Of a stretch of DNA of 64,000 bases, positions 49,474 through 59,158 are shown piece after piece. The translations under genes and the position numbers were made by a program. Below the pieces are notes generated by a model, which made no database searches, had not been told where the DNA came from, and saw only the letters and a program-made list of their open reading frames with translations. The stretch is from RFTU01 sp046094505 (GTDB lineage: Bacteria; Pseudomonadota; Gammaproteobacteria; Burkholderiales; Burkholderiaceae_C): the NCBI GenBank assembly GCA_046094505.1, contig JBJTHN010000088.1:42939-106938 (forward strand). The letters run 5' to 3'. Each line of letters begins with the position of its first letter. Position 1 is the first letter of the stretch.

Positions 49474-51779
49474 TTGCGCAAGAACTGGAAGTCAGCCTGC
49501 ACATGGCGTTCGTAGAAGCGCGCCAGCAGCGCCATGAATTCATCACGGTCGAACACCTGCTCCTGGCATTGTTGGACAACCCCTCGGCTGCCGAGGTGTT
49601 GCGGGCTTGTGCGGCCAACATCGACGACCTGCGCAAGAGCCTGACCGGCTTCATTAAAGAGAACACGCCCACGGTAGGCGGCACGGAAGAGGTTGACACC
49701 CAGCCCACGCTGGGTTTTCAGCGGGTGATCCAGCGCGCCATCATGCACGTGCAGTCCACCGGCAGTGGAAAGAAGGAAGTGACTGGCGCCAACGTGCTCG
49801 TGGCCATCTTCGGTGAGAAGGACTCGCATGCGGTGTACTACCTGCACCAGCAAGGTGTCACCCGCTTGGACGTCGTGAACTACATCGCCCACGGCATCAA
49901 GAAGAGCGACCCGCCTGAACCATCCAAGCCGGCAGAAGGCTCTTCATCCGAGGGCTCTGAGAAAGAGGAATCCCCGGCCGAAGGCAAGGCTTCCCCGCTG
50001 GAGCAGTTCACCCAGAACCTCAACCAGCTGGCCCGCGACGGCAAGATCGACCCGCTCATTGGGCGGGAGCTTGAAGTGGAGCGGGTGATTCAGGTGCTGT
50101 GCCGCCGCCGCAAGAACAATCCGCTGCTGGTGGGCGAGGCCGGTGTGGGCAAGACCGCCATCGCCGAGGGCTTGGCGTGGCGCATCACCGAAAGCAGCGT
50201 GCCTGAGGTGTTGGCCCAGTCGACGGTGTATGCCCTGGATATGGGTGCCTTGTTGGCCGGAACCAAGTACCGAGGCGACTTCGAGCAGCGCCTCAAGGGG
50301 GTACTCAAGCAGCTCAAAGACCAGCCCAACGCCATTCTCTTCATCGACGAGATCCACACCCTGATTGGCGCAGGCGCAGCCTCCGGGGGCACTCTAGACG
50401 CCAGCAACCTGCTCAAGCCTGCGCTGTCTTCGGGCCAAATGAAATGCATCGGTGCCACCACGTTCACCGAGTACCGCGGCATCTTTGAAAAAGACGCGGC
50501 CTTGTCGCGTCGGTTCCAAAAGGTCGACGTGGTGGAGCCCACGGTGGAACAAACGGTGGAGATCCTCAAGGGGCTCAAGAGCCGCTTCGAAGAGCACCAC
50601 GGGGTCAAGTACGCCGTCGGGGCGCTGCAAGCGGCAGCCGAGCTCTCTGCCAAGTACATCAACGACCGCCACCTGCCCGACAAGGCCATCGACGTCATCG
50701 ATGAAGCCGGTGCAGCTCAGCGCATCCTGCCCAAGAGCAAGCAAAAGAAGACGATCACCCGCGCCGAGGTTGAGGACATCGTCTCGAAGATTGCGCGCAT
50801 CCCGCCAGCATCGGTCAGCAGCGACGACCGCAGCAAGCTCAAGACCCTGGACCGCGACCTCAAGAGTGTGGTGTTCGGGCAAGACCCGGCCATTGACGCC
50901 CTGGCCGCGGCCATCAAGATGGCCCGCAGCGGGCTGGGCAAGCCGGAAACGCCCATTGGCTGTTTCCTGTTCTCGGGCCCCACGGGCGTGGGCAAGACCG
51001 AGGTGGCCAAGCAACTGGCCTACATCCTGGGCGTGGACCTCATTCGCTTCGACATGTCCGAGTACATGGAGAAGCATGCGGTGAGCCGCCTGATCGGTGC
51101 GCCTCCGGGCTATGTCGGCTTCGACCAAGGTGGCCTGCTGACCGAAGCCGTCACGAAGAAGCCCCACTCGGTCTTGCTCTTGGATGAGATTGAAAAGGCG
51201 CACCCCGAGGTCTTCAACGTGTTGCTGCAGGTGATGGACCATGGCACGCTCACCGACAACAACGGGCGTAAAGCCGACTTCCGCAACGTCATCCTGATCA
51301 TGACCACCAACGCGGGTGCCGAGACCATGAACAAGAGCACCATCGGCTTTACCACGGCCCGCGAGGCCGGGGACGAGTTGGCCGACATCAAGCGCATGTT
51401 CACGCCTGAGTTCCGCAACCGCCTAGACGCCCAGGTCAGCTTCCGTCCGCTCAACGAGGAGATCATCCTGCGCGTGGTGGACAAGTTCCTCCTGGAACTG
51501 GAGAGCCAGTTGCAGGAAAAGAAGGTAGAGGTGACCTTCACCGACGGCTTGCGCAAGCATCTGGCGCAAAAGGGTTTTGACCCGCTCATGGGGGCACGCC
51601 CGATGCAGCGGCTGATCCAGGACACCATTCGCCGTGCCCTGGCCGATGAGCTGCTGTTCGGTCGCTTGGTTGACGGCGGCCGCCTCACGGTGGACGTGGA
51701 TGGTCAGGGTCAGCCTGTGCTGGACATTCAGCCCCCGAAAAAGAGCGATCGATCCGCGGCCGAGCCCGCCACGGCCTGA
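49470..51779 (+). CDS. clpA: ATP-dependent Clp protease ATP-binding subunit ClpA
   Basis: 769 residues. N-terminal ClpS-binding domain (MIAQELEVSLHMAFVEARQQ), an acidic/Ser-rich linker near 145-175, first AAA+ with GEAGVGKTAIAEGL near 220, second AAA+ with GPTGVGKTEVAKQL near 505. It unfolds substrates for ClpP. Start overlaps clpS. No middle coiled coil, which separates it from clpB. Confidence 0.97.
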   Translation: MIAQELEVSLHMAFVEARQQRHEFITVEHLLLALLDNPSAAEVLRACAANIDDLRKSLTGFIKENTPTVGGTEEVDTQPTLGFQRVIQRAIMHVQSTGSGKKEVTGANVLVAIFGEKDSHAVYYLHQQGVTRLDVVNYIAHGIKKSDPPEPSKPAEGSSSEGSEKEESPAEGKASPLEQFTQNLNQLARDGKIDPLIGRELEVERVIQVLCRRRKNNPLLVGEAGVGKTAIAEGLAWRITESSVPEVLAQSTVYALDMGALLAGTKYRGDFEQRLKGVLKQLKDQPNAILFIDEIHTLIGAGAASGGTLDASNLLKPALSSGQMKCIGATTFTEYRGIFEKDAALSRRFQKVDVVEPTVEQTVEILKGLKSRFEEHHGVKYAVGALQAAAELSAKYINDRHLPDKAIDVIDEAGAAQRILPKSKQKKTITRAEVEDIVSKIARIPPASVSSDDRSKLKTLDRDLKSVVFGQDPAIDALAAAIKMARSGLGKPETPIGCFLFSGPTGVGKTEVAKQLAYILGVDLIRFDMSEYMEKHAVSRLIGAPPGYVGFDQGGLLTEAVTKKPHSVLLLDEIEKAHPEVFNVLLQVMDHGTLTDNNGRKADFRNVILIMTTNAGAETMNKSTIGFTTAREAGDELADIKRMFTPEFRNRLDAQVSFRPLNEEIILRVVDKFLLELESQLQEKKVEVTFTDGLRKHLAQKGFDPLMGARPMQRLIQDTIRRALADELLFGRLVDGGRLTVDVDGQGQPVLDIQPPKKSDRSAAEPATA

Positions 51780-51784
51780 GGCCG

Positions 51785-51804
51785 GGGCAGCAGCCGGGCT
51801 GCCT
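51785..51804. terminator. Hairpin between clpA and mtfA
   Basis: GGCAGC/GCTGCC stem between the convergent genes; no T-run, so strength is uncertain. Confidence 0.3.
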
Positions 51805-51827
51805 GCCGGTGGCGCCTGGGTGGCCTT

Positions 51828-52655
51828 TTAGGGGCGAAGGGGCCCAGGGGCGGGGTGGGCCGCTGGCTCTTGCCGGTAGAACTGGGCATAGAGGCGGTAC
51901 AAGTCGGGCTGCTCTTCACGAAAAGCCCATGGCTTCGTGAAGAAGGCCTCGCTGGACACAGCAAAGAACTCGACCAGGTCTTGCGCGCCGTAGTGGTCCA
52001 AGACGCTGGGGTAGCCGCAGGCGCTTCGCTCGTCAAAGCGGTCAAAGGCGACCTGTATGCTCGCTCGCCATGCCGCGAGCTGCGACCGTGGCAGGGGCGG
52101 GGTGCCATCGAATTCACCATCCAGGCCATCCAGGACGTGCACGAACTCGTGGATCACCACGTTGAAAGCCGCGTCTTCTGACCGTTCTGAAAGGGGCTCT
52201 GCGCCCTCGTGCCAACTGAGCATGATGGGTCCGTCGCCCATGGCTTCACCCACCACGGTCTCCTGCCAGCTGTGCACGAGGCCGTTGTCGTCCACATACT
52301 CGCGCTGCGCCTGCACGGGCCCCTCGTGCATGACGATGCCCACGAAGCCGCTGTAGGCCTTGAGCCCTATGTTCAGAACGGGCAAACAGGCCTGGGCTGC
52401 CACCGCCAGAGCGATGGGGTCGCTCACCACGAAGCCACGCGTGCCATAAAACTCCTTCTCCCCCAGGAATTGTTGACACAGCGCACGCAGCTGCTGCTGT
52501 TCGGGCGCACTGCGCCAGCCCAGGAACGGGTACTGCAGCAGCAGCGCGTTCCACAGCGAATCGGGGATATGGGGCCCAACAGCCTCTGCGTGTTGGCCAA
52601 GGGGCATGCGCAAGCCGCGGCCCAGGCTCTGCAGGGTGCGGGCCAGCCAGCCCAT
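51828..52655 (-). CDS. mtfA: MtfA-family zinc peptidase
   Basis: 275 residues. The metallopeptidase motif HEFVH is at 169-173, with a downstream Glu in DLVEFFAVSSEAFF completing the M90 zinc site. Preceding segments ALLLQYPFLGWRSAPEQQQLRAL and FYGTRGFVVSD are typical. In E. coli MtfA acts on the Mlc/PtsG control system; whether that applies here, where no PTS is in view, is unknown. It follows lpxH on the same strand. Confidence 0.9.
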   Translation of the reverse strand: MGWLARTLQSLGRGLRMPLGQHAEAVGPHIPDSLWNALLLQYPFLGWRSAPEQQQLRALCQQFLGEKEFYGTRGFVVSDPIALAVAAQACLPVLNIGLKAYSGFVGIVMHEGPVQAQREYVDDNGLVHSWQETVVGEAMGDGPIMLSWHEGAEPLSERSEDAAFNVVIHEFVHVLDGLDGEFDGTPPLPRSQLAAWRASIQVAFDRFDERSACGYPSVLDHYGAQDLVEFFAVSSEAFFTKPWAFREEQPDLYRLYAQFYRQEPAAHPAPGPLRP

Positions 52656-52659
52656 GGGC

Positions 52660-53454
52660 TCAGGCCCGGCTCAGGGGCAGGCGGGTGAAGCCGTCACGCG
52701 TCAGGCGCAGCACCTCGGCGCGCGGACGTGTGGCGCGCAGATCCCAGTCGGTCAGCACATAGCGGGTGTACCCGGGCGCCAGCACCTCGGTTCCCGGGCG
52801 GTGGGTGTGGCCGTGAACCAAGCTGCGGCAGCCCGCCTGGTGCATCCAGGCTACGGCCATTGCGGTGTCGATATCGGTGTAGGCCGATCCGGTTTGAGCC
52901 ATGCGCTCCTGTGCCTTGGCCTTGCTGCCTTCGCGCATTCGCTGGGCTTGGGCGCGCCGCTCCTGCAGGGGCAGGGCCAGAAAGCTGCGCTGCCAGGCGT
53001 CGCTGCGCACCAAGCGCCGAAAGGCTTGGTACTCGGTATCGCCCGAGCACAGCAGATCGCCGTGTGTGAGCAGCACCGGGTGGTTCCACACCACCAGGCG
53101 TGTGGGGTCGGCCAAGGCTGTCATGGCGGCACGTTGGCGCAGGCGTGCACCCACCAGAAAGTCGCGGTTGCCCAGCATGAAGGCCAACTGCACCCGGGCA
53201 GCGCCTGCCTCCAGTGCTTCCACGCACTCGGCCTCAAAGCCTTCGTCTGCAGCATCGTCGCCCGGCCATGCCTCAAACAGGTCGCCCAAAATGAATACCG
53301 CCTGCGCCCGGGTGCGCAGCAGGTAGTCGCGCCAGGCCATCAGGGTCTCGGGTTCACCGGCGTGAAGGTGGAGGTCCGAGACGAAGTCGATGGCCGTCCA
53401 AGCCTCGTCGGCTTGAATCTCGTAGAACGCAGGCAGGGCGAGTTCGGCGCTCAT
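52660..53454 (-). CDS. lpxH: UDP-2,3-diacylglucosamine diphosphatase
   Basis: 264 residues; calcineurin-like phosphoesterase of lipid A synthesis. Metal motifs: DLHL (near 27-30), GDLFEAWPGDD, GNRDFLVG, THGDLLCSGD and HGHTHRPG. It cleaves UDP-diacylglucosamine to lipid X at the inner membrane. It starts 10 bp after ppiB ends and is followed by mtfA 4 bp later. Confidence 0.93.
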   Translation of the reverse strand: MSAELALPAFYEIQADEAWTAIDFVSDLHLHAGEPETLMAWRDYLLRTRAQAVFILGDLFEAWPGDDAADEGFEAECVEALEAGAARVQLAFMLGNRDFLVGARLRQRAAMTALADPTRLVVWNHPVLLTHGDLLCSGDTEYQAFRRLVRSDAWQRSFLALPLQERRAQAQRMREGSKAKAQERMAQTGSAYTDIDTAMAVAWMHQAGCRSLVHGHTHRPGTEVLAPGYTRYVLTDWDLRATRPRAEVLRLTRDGFTRLPLSRA

Positions 53455-53463
53455 GGGCTTCGG

Positions 53464-53970
53464 TCAGGCCTCGAGGACGGAGACCTTCTGGATGACCACG
53501 TCGTCCACCGGAACGTCGGCGTGCATGCCGGAGCGGCCGGTCTTGACGCCTTCAATGGCGTCCACCACGTCTTGGCCCGAAACGACGCGCCCGAACACGG
53601 CATATCCCCAGCCCTGCGGGCTTTCAGACCGGAAATTCAGAAAGTCGTTGTCAGTGGTGTTGATGAAGAACTGAGCCGTGGCTGAGTGTGGCGCGGAGGT
53701 CCGCGCCATGGCGATGGTGTAGCGGTCGTTGGTCAGGCCGTTGTTGGCTTCGTTTTGGATGGGGGCGTCGGTGGGCTTTTGCTGCATGCCCGGCTCAAAG
53801 CCACCGCCTTGGATCATGAAGCCCTTGATCACGCGGTGAAAAACGGTGCCGTCGTATTGGCCGCGCTGTGCATAGGCCAAAAAGTTGGCCACCGAGTCCG
53901 GCGCCTTGTCGGAGTCAAGTTCAAGGCGCACCACGCCTTTGTTGGTGGTCATGTCGACGAGCGTGCTCAT
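53464..53970 (-). CDS. ppiB: Peptidyl-prolyl cis-trans isomerase (cytoplasmic cyclophilin)
   Basis: 168 residues without a signal peptide. Cyclophilin motifs: YDGTVFHRVIKGFMIQGG, ARTSAPHSATAQFFINTTDN and YAVFGRVVSGQDVVD. It lies 30 bp after an exported cyclophilin, forming a tandem pair. Confidence 0.95.
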   Translation of the reverse strand: MSTLVDMTTNKGVVRLELDSDKAPDSVANFLAYAQRGQYDGTVFHRVIKGFMIQGGGFEPGMQQKPTDAPIQNEANNGLTNDRYTIAMARTSAPHSATAQFFINTTDNDFLNFRSESPQGWGYAVFGRVVSGQDVVDAIEGVKTGRSGMHADVPVDDVVIQKVSVLEA

Positions 53971-54000
53971 GGGAGGGGCTCCGGTGAGGTGTTGGACAGT

Positions 54001-54591
54001 TCAGGGATTGACAACGCTGGCCCTGAGAATGGTGATGGTGGGATTGGGGAGGTTGGCAAACACGCCTTGTGCCGTGGTGGGAACGGCGCGGATCTGGTCC
54101 ACGACGTCCATGCCGGCTGTGACCGTGGCGAACACGGCATAGCCATGGCCGTCGCGGGCGTTGGGTTTGTCCAGTAAGGGGTTGTCCACCACGTTGATGT
54201 AGAACTGTGAGGTGGCCGAGCGGGGGTCGGCGGTGCGGGCCATGGCCACACTGCCGCGAGTGTTGCTTAGGCCATTGTCACTCTCCAAAGGGATCGGTGG
54301 GCGTGTGGGCCTTTGCTTGAGGTCGGCGGTGTAGCCGCCAGTCTGCACCATGAAGTTGGCGATGACGCGGTGAAAAATCAGGCCATCGAAGTGCCGTGCC
54401 TTGACGTAGGCGAGGAAATTCGCCACGGTGGCGGGGGCCTTGTCGGGGTGGAGTTCGAGTTCAATGTCGCCCAGCGTGGTACTCAGCCGAACGGTCTGTG
54501 CGCCCACCGGGCCACTGGCAGCAACGCTTAGACCCAAGGTGAGGGCTGTCAGTGCGCGGCCCAAGGCGCGCAACGGCTTGCATGCATTCAT
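54001..54591 (-). CDS. ppiA: Peptidyl-prolyl cis-trans isomerase (periplasmic cyclophilin)
   Basis: 196 residues from MNACKPLRALGRA. A signal peptide with a hydrophobic core ALTALTLGLSVAASG and cleavage after VGAQ is clear. Motifs FDGLIFHRVIANFMVQTGG, ARTADPRSATSQFYINVVDN and YAVFATVTAGMDVVD. An in-frame start 12 codons upstream is possible. Divergent from cysS. Confidence 0.93.
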   Translation of the reverse strand: MNACKPLRALGRALTALTLGLSVAASGPVGAQTVRLSTTLGDIELELHPDKAPATVANFLAYVKARHFDGLIFHRVIANFMVQTGGYTADLKQRPTRPPIPLESDNGLSNTRGSVAMARTADPRSATSQFYINVVDNPLLDKPNARDGHGYAVFATVTAGMDVVDQIRAVPTTAQGVFANLPNPTITILRASVVNP

Positions 54592-54701
54592 CCCCAAAAC
54601 AGCTTCCAGTTTTATACTCCGCGGCATTGTAAGGAGAGGCCGCCTGCCTCGACGTTGGCCGGCTTCTTGTCCGGTGTCGTGCTTGGGCGGCCGACCAGTC
54701 T

Positions 54702-56093
54702 GTGATTCTGAAGATCTACAACACCCTGACCCGGCAGGCCCAAGCCTTCGAGCCTCTGGAACCGGGCCACGTGCGCCTGTACGTGTGCGGCATGACCATC
54801 TACGACCTGTGTCACATCGGGCACGCCCGCATGATGACGGCGTTCGACTTGGTGGTCCGATGGTTAAGGACCAGGGGGTATCGGGTCACTTACGTGCGCA
54901 ACATCACCGACATCGACGACAAGATCATCCGACGTGCGGTGGAGCGGGGCATTACCCTGCGCCAACTCACCGATGAGATGACCGAGGCGATGCATCAAGA
55001 CATTGGCGCCATTGGGGTACTGCCCCCAACGCATGAACCCCGTGCCACGGACTACGTGCCGCAGATGCTGAGCATGATCGGACGCCTGCAGTCCAAGGGG
55101 CTGGCCTACCGAACACCGGGCGGGGATGTGAACTTCGCGGTGCGCCGTTTCGAAGGCTACGGGCGCCTGTCGGGCAAGTCGCTTGACGACCTGCGGGCCG
55201 GCGAACGGGTAGCAGTGGAGGAGGGCAAGCAAGACCCCCTGGACTTTGTGCTGTGGAAGGCCGCCAAGCCCACGGAGCCCTCTGATGCGAAGTACGACAG
55301 CCCCTATGGCCCCGGACGGCCGGGCTGGCACATCGAGTGTTCGGCCATGAGTTGCGAGCTGCTGGGCGAGCACTTCGATATTCACGGTGGTGGCATGGAC
55401 CTGCAGTTTCCGCACCATGAGAACGAGATCGCCCAGAGCGTGGGGGCCACCGGTCGGCCCTTTGTGAACGTGTGGATGCACAACGGATTCCTGAATGTCG
55501 ACAACGAGAAGATGTCCAAGAGCCTGGACAACTTCTTCACCATTCGCGATGTGCTCAAGCAGGTCGACGGGCAAACCCTGCGTTTCCTGTTCATCCGCAC
55601 CCACTATCGCAGCCCCTTGAATTTCAGCGATGCCCATCTGGAGGATGCAAGGGCGTCCCTCAAGCGCCTGTACACCGCCTTGGACAGCGTGCCCTTGGAG
55701 CCTGCCTCTGCCGGGGACGCCGACCACATCGACTGGTCAGAGCCCCATGCCGCGGCCTTCAAGGCCGCCATGGACGAAGATTTCAACGCCCCAGCGGCGA
55801 TTGCGGTGCTTTTTGAGCTGGCCAGTGCGGTCAACCGCAGCCGGCGGGAAGACCTGGCCCGGCTGCTGCGGGCCTTGGGTGGGACCTTGGGCTTGCTGCA
55901 GGACCCGCCACAGGCCTTTTTGCAGGCGGGTGCGGGCATCGCCGAGTCAGACATCCAAAGCATGATCGAGGCGCGCAGCCAAGCCAAGCGTGAGCGTGAC
56001 TTTGCGAGGGCAGACAGCATTCGCGATGCGCTTTTGGCGCAGGGCGTGCTGCTCAAGGACAGCCCACAGGGCACCACCTGGAGCCGTGTCTAG
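54702..56093 (+). CDS. cysS: Cysteinyl-tRNA synthetase
   Basis: 463 residues, GTG start. Class I signature CHIGHAR near 37-43 and KMSKSLDN; zinc ligands include Cys29 in YVCGMT, and the HECSAMSCELLG and HHENEIAQS segments. The insert VRNITDIDDKIIRRA is characteristic. It is followed immediately by an AlkA-like gene and accA. Confidence 0.96.
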   Translation: MILKIYNTLTRQAQAFEPLEPGHVRLYVCGMTIYDLCHIGHARMMTAFDLVVRWLRTRGYRVTYVRNITDIDDKIIRRAVERGITLRQLTDEMTEAMHQDIGAIGVLPPTHEPRATDYVPQMLSMIGRLQSKGLAYRTPGGDVNFAVRRFEGYGRLSGKSLDDLRAGERVAVEEGKQDPLDFVLWKAAKPTEPSDAKYDSPYGPGRPGWHIECSAMSCELLGEHFDIHGGGMDLQFPHHENEIAQSVGATGRPFVNVWMHNGFLNVDNEKMSKSLDNFFTIRDVLKQVDGQTLRFLFIRTHYRSPLNFSDAHLEDARASLKRLYTALDSVPLEPASAGDADHIDWSEPHAAAFKAAMDEDFNAPAAIAVLFELASAVNRSRREDLARLLRALGGTLGLLQDPPQAFLQAGAGIAESDIQSMIEARSQAKRERDFARADSIRDALLAQGVLLKDSPQGTTWSRV

Positions 56094-56747
56094 ATGATCC
56101 CCAGCAGCACTGCGCTGATGACGCCAGCGTACTGGGATGAGGCCTGTCGGCACCTCAGCCGGCGAGACCGGGTGATGAAGCGGCTGATCCCGCAATTCGG
56201 TCAGGCGCGGCTGCAATGCCGGGGTGATGCCTTCACCACCTTGGCACGCTCCATCGTGGGCCAGCAGATCTCCGTCAAAGCGGCGCAGTCTGTGTGGGAG
56301 CGGCTGAGCATGCCGTGGGGCGGGGCGCAAGCGGTGCTCAAGCCTGCACAGGTGCTCAAGGCCCAGAGCGCCGACCTGCGCGCGGCAGGCTTGTCGCTGC
56401 GCAAGGTGGAGTACCTGCAGGACCTGGCGCGGCACTTCAAGGAGCGTGGCAGCCGATCCCCGCTGTGGAGCGAGATGGAAGACGAGGCCGTGATTGCCGA
56501 GCTGGTCTCGGTGCGGGGCATCGGGCGCTGGACGGCCGAGATGTTTCTGATGTTCGGCCTGATGCGCCCCGACGTTCTGCCACTGGACGATCTGGGCCTG
56601 CTGCGCGGCATCAGCCTCAACTACTTCAGTGGCGAGCCGGTGACACGGTCCGAAGCGCGCGAAGTGGGCGAGGCTTGGGCCCCTTACCGGTCGGTGGCCA
56701 CCTGGTACCTGTGGCGCAGCCTGGACCCGGTCCCCGTGGAATACTAA
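56094..56747 (+). CDS. DNA-3-methyladenine glycosylase II-like (HhH-GPD)
   Basis: 217 residues. The helix-hairpin-helix LVSVRGIGRWTAEMFLMF and the catalytic Asp in LPLDDLGLLRG define the HhH-GPD superfamily; there is no 4Fe-4S cluster, and the protein lacks the N-terminal domain of E. coli AlkA. It removes alkylated bases. ATG follows the cysS stop directly. Confidence 0.9.
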   Translation: MIPSSTALMTPAYWDEACRHLSRRDRVMKRLIPQFGQARLQCRGDAFTTLARSIVGQQISVKAAQSVWERLSMPWGGAQAVLKPAQVLKAQSADLRAAGLSLRKVEYLQDLARHFKERGSRSPLWSEMEDEAVIAELVSVRGIGRWTAEMFLMFGLMRPDVLPLDDLGLLRGISLNYFSGEPVTRSEAREVGEAWAPYRSVATWYLWRSLDPVPVEY

Positions 56748-56805
56748 GGATCGTTGCCGGGCACCCTGTGCGCCCGAGCCGCATCCTTCGCAAGGAGTTG
56801 CCGCC

Positions 56806-57777
56806 ATGAGCAAGAAGCATTTTCTCGAGTTCGAGCAACCGATTGCCGAGCTCGAAGGCAAGATCGAAGAGCTGCGGTATGTGCAGACCGAGTCGGCCGT
56901 CGACATCTCCGAGGAGATTGAGCGCCTGGACAAGAAGAGCCTGCAGCTCACCAAGGACATCTACTCGAACCTTTCGCCCTGGCAGGTCACGCAGATCGCG
57001 AGGCATCCCCAGCGTCCCTACACGTTGGACTATGTCAGCGAAATCTTCACCGACTTCGAAGAGCTGCACGGCGACCGTGCCTTTGCAGATGACCTGTCCA
57101 TGGTGGGTGGGATGGCGCGGTTCAATGGCCAACCGTGCATCGTGGTGGGCCACCAAAAGGGTCGAGACACCAAGGAACGTGCCGCACGTAATTTCGGCAT
57201 GAGCCGGCCCGAGGGCTATCGCAAGGCCTTGCGCCTCATGAAGCTGGCCGAAAAGTTCAAGCTCCCGGTCTTCACGTTTGTGGACACACCGGGCGCCTAC
57301 CCCGGCATCGATGCGGAGGAGCGCGGGCAGTCCGAGGCCATTGGCCGCAACATCTTCGAGATGGCCCAGCTGGAAGTGCCCATCATCACCACCATCATTG
57401 GCGAAGGCGGTTCGGGCGGTGCCTTGGCCATCAGCGTGGCCGATCAGGTGCTGATGCTGCAGTTTTCCGTGTATTCGGTGATTTCCCCGGAGGGCTGCGC
57501 CTCCATCTTGTGGAAGACGGCCGAGCGTGCGCCCGATGCGGCCGAGGCCCTGGGCATCACGGCCCACCGGCTCAAGGCACTGGGCTTGGTTGACAAGATT
57601 GTCAGTGAGCCCGTGGGCGGTGCGCACCGAGACCCCAAGGCCATGGCGGTGTCCGTCAAGCGTGCCCTCTCCGATGCCTTGAGACAGGTGGCCGACCTCA
57701 AGCCCAAGGAACTGCTGCAGCGACGCCATGAGCGGCTCAAATCCTACGGCCGGTTCGTCGACACACGCGAACGCTGA
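56806..57777 (+). CDS. accA: Acetyl-CoA carboxylase carboxyltransferase subunit alpha
   Basis: 323 residues. N-terminal coiled segment FLEFEQPIAELEGKIEELRY, then IARHPQRPYTLDYV, PEGYRKALRLMKLAEKF, VDTPGAYPGIDAEERGQSEAIG and IGEGGSGGALAISVADQ. With AccD it moves CO2 from biotin to acetyl-CoA. AAGGAG precedes the ATG. Its 3' end overlaps tilS by 50 bp. Confidence 0.97.
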   Translation: MSKKHFLEFEQPIAELEGKIEELRYVQTESAVDISEEIERLDKKSLQLTKDIYSNLSPWQVTQIARHPQRPYTLDYVSEIFTDFEELHGDRAFADDLSMVGGMARFNGQPCIVVGHQKGRDTKERAARNFGMSRPEGYRKALRLMKLAEKFKLPVFTFVDTPGAYPGIDAEERGQSEAIGRNIFEMAQLEVPIITTIIGEGGSGGALAISVADQVLMLQFSVYSVISPEGCASILWKTAERAPDAAEALGITAHRLKALGLVDKIVSEPVGGAHRDPKAMAVSVKRALSDALRQVADLKPKELLQRRHERLKSYGRFVDTRER

Positions 57778-59119
57778 GCCCGGCGCGCCTGCCCTGGCCG
57801 TGGCCTGCAGTGGTGGGCCTGACTCGATGGCGCTGTTGTGGGTGGTGTGGCGTTGTGCATCGGCCCTGGGGATCAAGACCTGGGCTTTTCACGTGCACCA
57901 TGGCTTGCAGCCTGCTGCGGATGCGTGGCCCACCTTCTTGGCCGGCGAACTGGCGCGTTGGTCAGCCCTGCACCCGGATTTGCCGGCCGTCCAATTGGCG
58001 GTTCGCCACCTCAGCGGCCGACCGGGCCGAGGCCAGAGCGTGGAAGCGTGGGCGCGAAACGGCCGATACCAAGCGCTGCAGGACATGGCCACACAGGCCG
58101 GAATCGACCTGATCCTGCTGGCACACCACCGGCAGGACCAAGCGGAAACCTTTTTGTTGCAGGCACTCCGTGGGGCCGGCCCCCAGGGCTTGGCGGGCAT
58201 GCCCGCCCAGAGCTGGCGCAACGGCATTTGCTGGGCCCGGCCGCTGTTGAACCACGGCCGCAGCAGCCTTGAGCAGGTGCTGTCGCAGGCCCAACTGAAG
58301 TGGGTGGACGACCCCAGCAACCAAGACCGCCAGTGGGCGCGCAACGGCTTGAGGTTGGCGGTGTGGCCAGCTCTGGTGGCGGCCTTTCCGGCCGCTGAGG
58401 TGGCTTTGGCCCGTGCTGCGCAGCGCTGCGCGCAGGCACTGGAAACCGTGGAGCAGGGGATTCAGGCCGACCGGGCCCTGTGTGTGGCTGAAGAGCGCGA
58501 GGGCGGCCGGTCCTGGAGGCTGCATGAAGGCGCTTGGCAGGCTTTGAGTGCGGCTCGAAAATCGCAGCTGTTGCGGGCATGGTTCACCGAGTGTGGTGTG
58601 TCCGCTCCGTCCAGCCTGGTGGACCGCCTGTGCGCCGAATCCTGGGGCCCCGGCCGCGCCAAGCGTTGGCCCTTGGATGGGCCGCATGAGCTCCGCTGGT
58701 ACCGGGGGCATCTGCAGATGGCCCGCGTTCGGGTGGAGGCTGTCACGCCAGTGGACATGGCCCTGCGGTGGACACGGGCCGGTGGCAAACCGCTGCCGGA
58801 CTGGGGTGGGCGGCTGACCTTGCGCCGCGCAGCGGCAGACGAGCTGGGGGCGGCCTTGCGCCTGCCGTGCACCCTGCTGTTGCGCAGCCGTCGCGGTGAC
58901 GACCAGTTCCTGCTCCAACCCGGCGGCACCGCACGGTCCTTAAAAAAGCAGTTCCAGACGCGTGCACGTCCCACATGGGAGCGCGACGGTCCGGTGGTGA
59001 CCGATGAAGCGGGATCCCTGATGTGGGTGCATGGCTTGGGCTGGGACGCCCGCGTGCCCCAGACCCTGGGAGGCTGGCAGCTGCACTGGGCCCCCGACGA
59101 GGCAGTGTTGGGCGCTTAG
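57728..59119 (+). CDS. tilS: tRNA(Ile)-lysidine synthase
   Basis: 463 residues. PP-loop SGGPDSMALLWV at 28-39 near the N-terminus, VHHGLQPAADAW, and RQDQAETFLLQALRG. The C-terminal substrate-binding domain is typical of TilS. It makes lysidine at the wobble base of the minor Ile tRNA. The start inside accA is chosen because later in-frame codons would remove residues just before the PP-loop. Confidence 0.93.
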   Translation: MSGSNPTAGSSTHANAEPGAPALAVACSGGPDSMALLWVVWRCASALGIKTWAFHVHHGLQPAADAWPTFLAGELARWSALHPDLPAVQLAVRHLSGRPGRGQSVEAWARNGRYQALQDMATQAGIDLILLAHHRQDQAETFLLQALRGAGPQGLAGMPAQSWRNGICWARPLLNHGRSSLEQVLSQAQLKWVDDPSNQDRQWARNGLRLAVWPALVAAFPAAEVALARAAQRCAQALETVEQGIQADRALCVAEEREGGRSWRLHEGAWQALSAARKSQLLRAWFTECGVSAPSSLVDRLCAESWGPGRAKRWPLDGPHELRWYRGHLQMARVRVEAVTPVDMALRWTRAGGKPLPDWGGRLTLRRAAADELGAALRLPCTLLLRSRRGDDQFLLQPGGTARSLKKQFQTRARPTWERDGPVVTDEAGSLMWVHGLGWDARVPQTLGGWQLHWAPDEAVLGA

Positions 59120-59122
59120 AAT
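59117..59122 (+). promoter_or_regulatory. -10 element of lysC
   Basis: TAGAAT 36 nt before the ATG, overlapping the tilS stop codon (59117-59119). Confidence 0.45.
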
Positions 59123-59158
59123 GCAGGGTTTTACCTGATTCGACCTGGCTTCTGCACC

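Noticed and set aside
52606..53685. Plus-strand open frame of 359 codons over lpxH
   Set aside because: Antisense to lpxH and ppiB with no recognisable domain.
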